A stretch of DNA of 5,057 nt from Propionibacterium sp. (GTDB taxonomy: Bacteria > Actinomycetota > Actinomycetes > Propionibacteriales > Propionibacteriaceae), in the NCBI GenBank assembly GCA_012719335.1, contig JAAYAO010000022.1:1-5057 (forward strand), in the 5' to 3' direction. The position numbers were made by a program, and so were the translations under genes. Below the pieces are notes generated by a model. It was given only the letters and a program-made list of their open reading frames with translations. It was not told where the DNA came from and did not search any database. Of the stretch, positions 1-5,057 are shown in pieces; the first letter of the stretch is position 1; every line of letters starts with the position of its first letter.

Positions 1-1
1 G

Positions 2-571
2 TCGGCCTACGCCTTCTCCACCGAGAACTGGAAGCGCTCCCCCGACGAGGTGCGCTGGTTGATGAACTTCAACCGCGATGTGATCCACCGCCGCCGCGAC
101 GAACTGCACGCCATGGGGGTGCGGATCCGATGGGCCGGACGCCGCCCGCGGCTGTGGCGGTCGGTGATCAACGAGTTGGAGTCGGCCGAACAGCAGAGCC
201 GACACAACGACGTCCTGACCCTGCAGTTCTGCGTCAACTACGGCGGACGGGCCGAGATCGTGGACGCCACCCGCCGGATCGCCCAACTGGCCGCCGAGGG
301 CGAGCTCGACCCGTCCCGGATCACCGAGAAGTCCTTCCGGGGTTACCTCGACGAACCGGACATCCCCGATGTGGATCTCTTCTGGCGCACCAGCGGGGAG
401 CAGCGCTTCTCGAACTATCTGCTGTGGCAGTCGGCCTACGCCGAGATGGTGTTCAGCAACGTGCTGTGGCCCGACGCCGACCGCCGGGATCTGTGGCGGG
501 CGATCGAGCAGTATGTGCACCGCGACCGGCGCTACGGCGGCGCGATCCCGAACGAGACCGGCAGCGGCTGA
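2..571 (+). CDS. uppS: Polyprenyl (undecaprenyl/decaprenyl-type) diphosphate synthase, cis-prenyltransferase, 5'-truncated
   Basis: Partial gene: the reading frame is open from base 2 and ends at TGA 569-571, giving the last 189 residues of a protein that is about 250-300 residues in this family. The enzyme adds isopentenyl diphosphate units in cis configuration to an allylic diphosphate, making the long-chain lipid carrier for peptidoglycan and arabinogalactan precursors at the cytoplasmic membrane face. The fragment opens in conserved region II ([14 protein letters not shown], fragment residues 1-14). It carries the VNYGGRAEI block (78-86) and ends with region [11 protein letters not shown]...QSAYAE (129-148), holding the two arginines, the serine and the glutamate that bind diphosphate and Mg2+. 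The N-terminal MDGNGRW-type motif with the catalytic Asp lies outside the window. RTSGEQR is the form common in actinobacteria. Family assignment is secure; chain length of the product cannot be read from the sequence. Confidence 0.95.
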   Translation, partial: SAYAFSTENWKRSPDEVRWLMNFNRDVIHRRRDELHAMGVRIRWAGRRPRLWRSVINELESAEQQSRHNDVLTLQFCVNYGGRAEIVDATRRIAQLAAEGELDPSRITEKSFRGYLDEPDIPDVDLFWRTSGEQRFSNYLLWQSAYAEMVFSNVLWPDADRRDLWRAIEQYVHRDRRYGGAIPNETGSG

Positions 572-576
572 GCCGG
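558..576 (+). terminator. Weak hairpin over the uppS stop codon
   Basis: CCGGC (558-562) can pair with GCCGG (572-576) around a 9-nt loop that contains the TGA of uppS, followed by a G-rich run and no T tract. It could help end uppS transcription, but five base pairs in DNA this GC-rich may be chance. Read-through into the next gene is equally possible. Confidence 0.2.
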
Positions 577-611
577 GGGGGCCTCGTCCGCAACTGTGGT
601 GGGGCAGGTGT

Positions 612-635
612 CGACGCGGGTGGCCACCCGACGCG
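612..635. repeat. 14-bp perfect palindrome flanked by CGACGCG direct repeats
   Basis: CGGGTGGCCACCCG (617-630) is identical on both strands. The heptamer CGACGCG occurs at 612-618 and again at 629-635, overlapping its two ends. It lies about 85 bp upstream of the VOC-protein start, in the non-coding gap after uppS. Such a symmetrical site could be a repressor operator or a short hairpin (5-bp stem, GGCC loop). No recognisable -10 or -35 elements accompany it, so a regulatory role is only a guess. Confidence 0.3.
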
Positions 636-703
636 AACCGGCTCGACCAGCCTGACTGCCCCCGACCGGGGCCGACATGGGAAACTCCTGGCACTCGCAC
701 TAC

Positions 704-710
704 AAGGAGG
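704..710 (+). promoter_or_regulatory. Strong Shine-Dalgarno site of the VOC-protein gene
   Basis: AAGGAGG (704-710) is a full match to the anti-Shine-Dalgarno of 16S rRNA, followed by 5 nt and then ATG at 716. It decides the start: an in-frame ATG at 677 would translate through this site and has no comparable ribosome binding site of its own. Confidence 0.9.
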
Positions 711-715
711 TAGCC

Positions 716-1069
716 ATGAGCGATCACGATGTACGCATGGTGGTGCTGTCCACCGACGACCTGGACGCGTCCATTCAGTACTGGGAAGCCCTCGGCCTGA
801 AGCTGAAGTTCCGCGACGGGGCCCATTTCGCCGCGATGGACGGCGGGTCGGTCACCCTGGCGCTGGCCACCAAGGTCGATCACCCGATGCACGGCCAGGT
901 GGTCGTCGGCATCAAGACCGCCGATGTGGACGCCGCGGCCAAGGCCGCCGAGGAGGCCGGTGGCGGCATCGTCAAACCTGCCTACAACGACGCCCACGAA
1001 CGTCGCGCGGTGGTCTACGACAACCAGGGCAAAGGCGTGGTGTTCTACAGCCCGCTGCCGCGCGACTGA
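716..1069 (+). CDS. Small VOC superfamily (glyoxalase/bleomycin-resistance fold) protein
   Basis: A 117-residue protein, the normal size for a single-chain VOC protein made of two beta-alpha-beta-beta-beta modules. Module one runs from about residue 6 to 57 (strand RMVVLSTDDLDASI, helix, then LGLKLKF and VTLALAT). Module two runs from about 61 to 112 (VVVGIKTADVDAA, helix, VVYDNQGKGVVFYSPL). The closing strand before the C terminus is typical of glyoxalase-like proteins. The His/Glu metal ligands expected at the start of each module and in the last strand are not evident: the first strand has no His and the last ends VVFYSPL. It is therefore more likely a ligand-binding or atypical VOC protein than a classic glyoxalase I or extradiol dioxygenase. 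The start is fixed by AAGGAGG five bases upstream. It lies 144 bp after uppS and converges on leuA. Fold assignment is firm, substrate unknown. Confidence 0.85.
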   Translation: MSDHDVRMVVLSTDDLDASIQYWEALGLKLKFRDGAHFAAMDGGSVTLALATKVDHPMHGQVVVGIKTADVDAAAKAAEEAGGGIVKPAYNDAHERRAVVYDNQGKGVVFYSPLPRD

Positions 1070-1078
1070 GCCCCCGCA

Positions 1079-1155
1079 CACCGAACCGACCTCTCCCACC
1101 CCGACGCAACCCCGCGTCTCGCGGCGGGTCGGGGTGGGAGAGGTCGGTGTCGGTG
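1079..1155. terminator. Long bidirectional hairpin terminator between convergent genes
   Basis: A perfect 21-bp inverted repeat pairs 1085-1105 with 1128-1148. After a single bulged base (1149) it continues for six more pairs (1079-1084 with 1150-1155). The 22-nt loop holds a further small hairpin, CCGCG (1112-1116) with CGCGG (1120-1124). It fills the 88-bp gap between the VOC-gene stop (1069) and the leuA stop (1158-1160) and can fold on transcripts from either side. There is no run of T on either strand, as is common for hairpin terminators in actinobacteria. Its position between convergent genes makes bidirectional termination, or protection of mRNA 3' ends, the natural reading. Confidence 0.85.
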
Positions 1156-1157
1156 GG

Positions 1158-3008
<1,851 letters not shown>

Positions 3009-3029
3009 GCAGGAGGTTCACCCAAGTCA

Positions 3030-3065
3030 CGTCTGCCAGAGTAGTCGCTGACCGATGACTGTCAA
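3030..3065 (-). promoter_or_regulatory. leuA promoter with transcription start at or near the leader GTG
   Basis: On the minus strand TTGACA (3060-3065) is a perfect -35 hexamer. A 16-nt spacer (3044-3059) separates it from TACTCT (3038-3043), which fits the TANNNT -10 pattern of housekeeping sigma promoters in actinobacteria. Seven bases later comes the G of the leader GTG (3030), the expected start point. This gives leuA its own promoter, independent of the pfk operon upstream. Confidence 0.7.
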
Positions 3066-3094
3066 GCAACGCGTGCCCCCGCTGAGATCGCCGC

Positions 3095-3147
3095 CGGCAT
3101 ACCACGCCGTATGTCGACGGTGCCGGGCTGCGTCGGCTCAGCCGGCA
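3095..3147 (-). terminator. Two hairpins at the end of the pfk-UPF0158 operon
   Basis: One hairpin (3121-3129 with 3140-3147, one bulged base) overlaps the stop codon of the UPF0158 gene. A second lies just downstream, 3095-3102 with 3109-3116: eight pairs including one G-U, around a 6-nt loop with CATAC/GTATG at its top. Neither has a T tract. Together they sit where the operon should end, about 30 bp before the leuA -35 element. They are likely terminator or 3'-end stabilising structures, but this rests on position and pairing only. Confidence 0.45.
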
Positions 3148-3863
3148 TCCGGAGTCGGGCGGTTCGGTACCGGGCAGTAGCCCTCGAGGGCCAACCATTC
3201 CCGGGCACGACCCAGTCGGCGGTCACTGCTCACCGCGTTCCACCGGGCTTCCTCCGGTGTGTCGAACACGACATCGCGGAAGCGTCGGAAAGCTCCCCGT
3301 CCCGAGATCGCCCGCGACAGCCGCTCGGCCAGCTTCTCGCCTTCGACGGTGGCGATGAAGTACTCCATGTCGCGGTACCCATCGCGCGAGCCCCGGCTGT
3401 CGAACGCGAGCCAGTCGTCCGGATTCTCCTCGATGTCGATCGGTTCGGCCCAGGCGGGCAGGTCTTCCGGATCGGTCCAGGCGAACTGGTCGATCTCGTC
3501 TTGGCTGTAGAGGTTCCCGGTACGCAGGTCGATCGCACCGCCCCGGTGAACGGGGTCTCCCTCCAGTGCCCCCACGAGCAGGTCGAGTTCGATGGGCAGG
3601 TCGATCAGGTCGGGCCGTTCGCCGTCGCCCAGGACGGCGTCGAGTTGGTCGGCGAGTTCCTCATCCCCCGGCCATCCCCGCTCGCGCAGGGTCTGCACGC
3701 AGCGGCGGACGGCTTCGGGCACACCTGGCTGTTCGAGCTCACTGGCCAGCAGGGGCCCCAATTCGTGGAGGGCCAATAGATTCCAGTCGAACTCGTCCAG
3801 AAACGCCGCGAATCGCTCCGGCCCTGCGTCACGGGCTTCGGCGAATGCCTTCCACGGATTCAC
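3138..3863 (-). CDS. UPF0158 family protein of unknown function
   Basis: A 241-residue, acidic, soluble protein with no signal peptide or membrane segment. The C-terminal part (about 86-229) resembles the UPF0158 family: a start like DLPIELDLLVGALEG, a strand with AIDLRTGNLYS (110-120), then IDIEENPDDW (142-151), YRDMEYFIATV (163-173), ERLSRAISGRGAFRRFRDV (180-198), and a closing helix with RRLGRAREWLALEGY (215-229). The GRGAFRRF stretch and the REWL helix are the most recognisable marks. The first 85 residues are a largely helical extension that I do not recognise. No catalytic motif is visible. The start is GTG (3861-3863), with AAGGAG (3869-3874) five bases upstream. That site overlaps the pfk stop codon by one base and the genes are 10 bp apart, so the two are surely co-transcribed and probably translationally coupled. 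Family call is from recollection of its conserved residues; function is unknown. Confidence 0.8.
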   Translation of the reverse strand: MNPWKAFAEARDAGPERFAAFLDEFDWNLLALHELGPLLASELEQPGVPEAVRRCVQTLRERGWPGDEELADQLDAVLGDGERPDLIDLPIELDLLVGALEGDPVHRGGAIDLRTGNLYSQDEIDQFAWTDPEDLPAWAEPIDIEENPDDWLAFDSRGSRDGYRDMEYFIATVEGEKLAERLSRAISGRGAFRRFRDVVFDTPEEARWNAVSSDRRLGRAREWLALEGYCPVPNRPTPDAG

Positions 3864-3868
3864 CCCAA

Positions 3869-3874
3869 CTCCTT
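3869..3874 (-). promoter_or_regulatory. Ribosome binding site overlapping the pfk stop codon
   Basis: AAGGAG on the minus strand ends five bases before the GTG of the UPF0158 gene, and its first base is the last base of the pfk TGA (3874-3876). A ribosome terminating on pfk would uncover or reuse this site, which points to translational coupling. It also supports the GTG start. Confidence 0.75.
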
Positions 3875-5004
3875 CAGTCGCCCAGAGCGGTGCCGACCTC
3901 GCGGGCCGCGGTGACCCAGGGGTGATCGGGCGGCACCAGCTTCAACTTGCCGGCCACGTCGGTCAACGGCACCGGCTCGGTGCCCTCGCCCCGGGCGGCG
4001 ACCATGTGCCCGAACTTGCCCTCGGCGACCAGCTTCGCCCCGGCGGTGCCCAGCCGGGTGGCCAGCACCCGGTCGACCGCACACGGGGTGCCGCCGCGCT
4101 GCATGTAACCCAGGATCGACACCCGGGTTTCCAGGCCGGTGGCTTCCTCCAACTGGTGGGCGAGCTTCATCGGGTTCTCCCGGTGGCCCTCCTCGACCGC
4201 GGCCAGATGCTGCTTGGCCTGGGCCTTGGCCTCGGGGGTGTTCGCGTCCTTCACCAACTGTTGGGCCGCGGAGAACCGGCTGTGGTCGGACTGCTCCATC
4301 GCACCCTCGGCCAGCGCCACCACCGAGAAGCCCCGGCCGTGCGACATCCGCCGCTTGATCTTCTCGGCCACCGAATCCACCGAGTAGGGAATCTCCGGCA
4401 ACAGGATCACGTCGGCACCACCGGCGATACCGGCGCCCAGCGCCAGCCACCCTGCCTTGTGGCCCATGATCTCGGCCAGGATGATCCGGTGGTGGGAGTG
4501 CGCGGTGGAGTGCAGCCGGTCGACCGCCTCGGTGGCGATTTCCAGGGCGGTGGCGAAGCCGAAGGACGAGTCGGTCATCGCGATGTCGTTGTCGATCGTC
4601 TTCGGCAGGGTGATTACGTCGATACCGGCCTGGGCCAGCCGCAGGGCGTTCTTCGCGGTGCCGCCGCCACCGAGCATCACCAGGGCGTCCAGTTTGTTCT
4701 TCTCGACGTTCTCCACGATGGTCGGGATCATGTCGCGGGTTTCACCGTCGACGACCATCTTGTGCGGCTTGTCGCGCGAGGTGCCCAGGATCGTCCCGCC
4801 GACGGTCAGGATGTTGGCCAGCGCGTCGGAGTCGAGTTCCAAGTGGCGGTTCTCCACCAGCCCGCGGATCCCGTCCCGGAACCCGATCAGCTTCATGCCG
4901 TATTCGCTGATCGCCGCCTTGCCGAACCCTCGGATCGCGGCGTTCAGGCCGGGGGCGTCACCCCCGGCGGTGAGAATCCCGATGCGTTTCGCCGACTTAC
5001 CCAT
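3874..5004 (-). CDS. pfkA: 6-phosphofructokinase, group III (actinobacterial/long-branch) type
   Basis: A 376-residue cytosolic enzyme that phosphorylates fructose 6-phosphate to fructose 1,6-bisphosphate in glycolysis. Visible motifs in order: [13 protein letters not shown] (10-22), GGTILGTSR (69-77), phosphoryl-donor loop GGGGTAKNA (112-120), PKTIDNDI (134-141) with catalytic Asp138, [20 protein letters not shown] (166-185), PEIPY (203-207), and [15 protein letters not shown] (298-312) for sugar phosphate binding. Lys135 replaces the Gly124 of E. coli PfkA, as in group III enzymes. Gly115 occupies the position (E. coli 104) where an Asp marks PPi-dependent enzymes, so ATP is the likelier donor. 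The preceding residue, Asp103 in E. coli and often Glu in this group, is Gly114 here. An insert rich in Ala, Lys and Glu (about 236-282) distinguishes it from E. coli PfkA. ATG start at 5002-5004, with GAGGGGA upstream. First gene of an operon with the UPF0158 gene. PFK family is certain, donor not. Confidence 0.93.
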   Translation of the reverse strand: MGKSAKRIGILTAGGDAPGLNAAIRGFGKAAISEYGMKLIGFRDGIRGLVENRHLELDSDALANILTVGGTILGTSRDKPHKMVVDGETRDMIPTIVENVEKNKLDALVMLGGGGTAKNALRLAQAGIDVITLPKTIDNDIAMTDSSFGFATALEIATEAVDRLHSTAHSHHRIILAEIMGHKAGWLALGAGIAGGADVILLPEIPYSVDSVAEKIKRRMSHGRGFSVVALAEGAMEQSDHSRFSAAQQLVKDANTPEAKAQAKQHLAAVEEGHRENPMKLAHQLEEATGLETRVSILGYMQRGGTPCAVDRVLATRLGTAGAKLVAEGKFGHMVAARGEGTEPVPLTDVAGKLKLVPPDHPWVTAAREVGTALGD

Positions 5005-5057
5005 GCTGTCCCCTCGGTACGCGTGCCGTCAGAAATCCGAAATCAGTCGGTGCCGAA

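Noticed and set aside
677..715. Upstream ATG giving the VOC protein 13 extra residues
   Set aside because: The extra codons run through the AAGGAGG ribosome site, and ATG 716 has perfect spacing from it.
3111..3779. Plus-strand frame opposite the UPF0158 gene
   Set aside because: It lies antisense to a gene with recognisable motifs and a good ribosome site, and has no domain signature of its own.
5005..5057. pfk promoter in the last 53 bases
   Set aside because: Only the GAGGGGA ribosome site can be supported. TACCGA and ATTTC-like stretches do not form a convincing -10/-35 pair, and the promoter may lie beyond the window.

Overview
The window comes from a high-GC Gram-positive bacterium, almost certainly an actinomycete. 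The coding regions are strongly G/C biased at third codon positions. LeuA is the long actinobacterial type, UppS has the actinobacterial region V with RTSGEQR, and the leuA promoter fits the actinobacterial TTGACA / TANNNT pattern. I cannot name a genus from the sequence alone.

Layout, left to right. (1) The 3' two-thirds of a cis-prenyl diphosphate synthase gene (uppS-like) runs rightward and is cut by the left edge. (2) After a 144-bp gap comes a small rightward VOC/glyoxalase-fold protein with a very strong ribosome binding site. (3) A long, perfect inverted repeat lies between this gene and the convergent leuA and probably terminates transcription from both sides. (4) leuA (2-isopropylmalate synthase, leucine biosynthesis) runs leftward. 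(5) A leuA leader follows. Its promoter is placed so that transcription should begin on or next to the GTG of a 15-residue leader peptide containing Leu-Leu-Leu, and four alternating complementary arms follow, the last covering the leuA Shine-Dalgarno sequence. (6) A leftward two-gene unit completes the window: a 6-phosphofructokinase gene, then 10 bp later a UPF0158-family gene.

How the parts work together. UppS supplies the polyprenyl phosphate carrier for cell-wall synthesis. PFK commits carbon to glycolysis. LeuA draws on pyruvate-derived ketoisovalerate and acetyl-CoA to make leucine. The leuA leader appears to read leucine supply by ribosome stalling and to convert it into exposure or hiding of the leuA ribosome binding site. 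The role of the UPF0158 protein is unknown, but its translation is probably tied to that of PFK.

I see no mobile element, CRISPR array, tRNA, rRNA or defence-like cassette. The most interesting item is the compact leuA attenuator, which looks like a translational rather than a terminator-based switch. Next are the loss of the usual acidic residue in the nucleotide-binding loop of PFK and the pfk-UPF0158 pairing.
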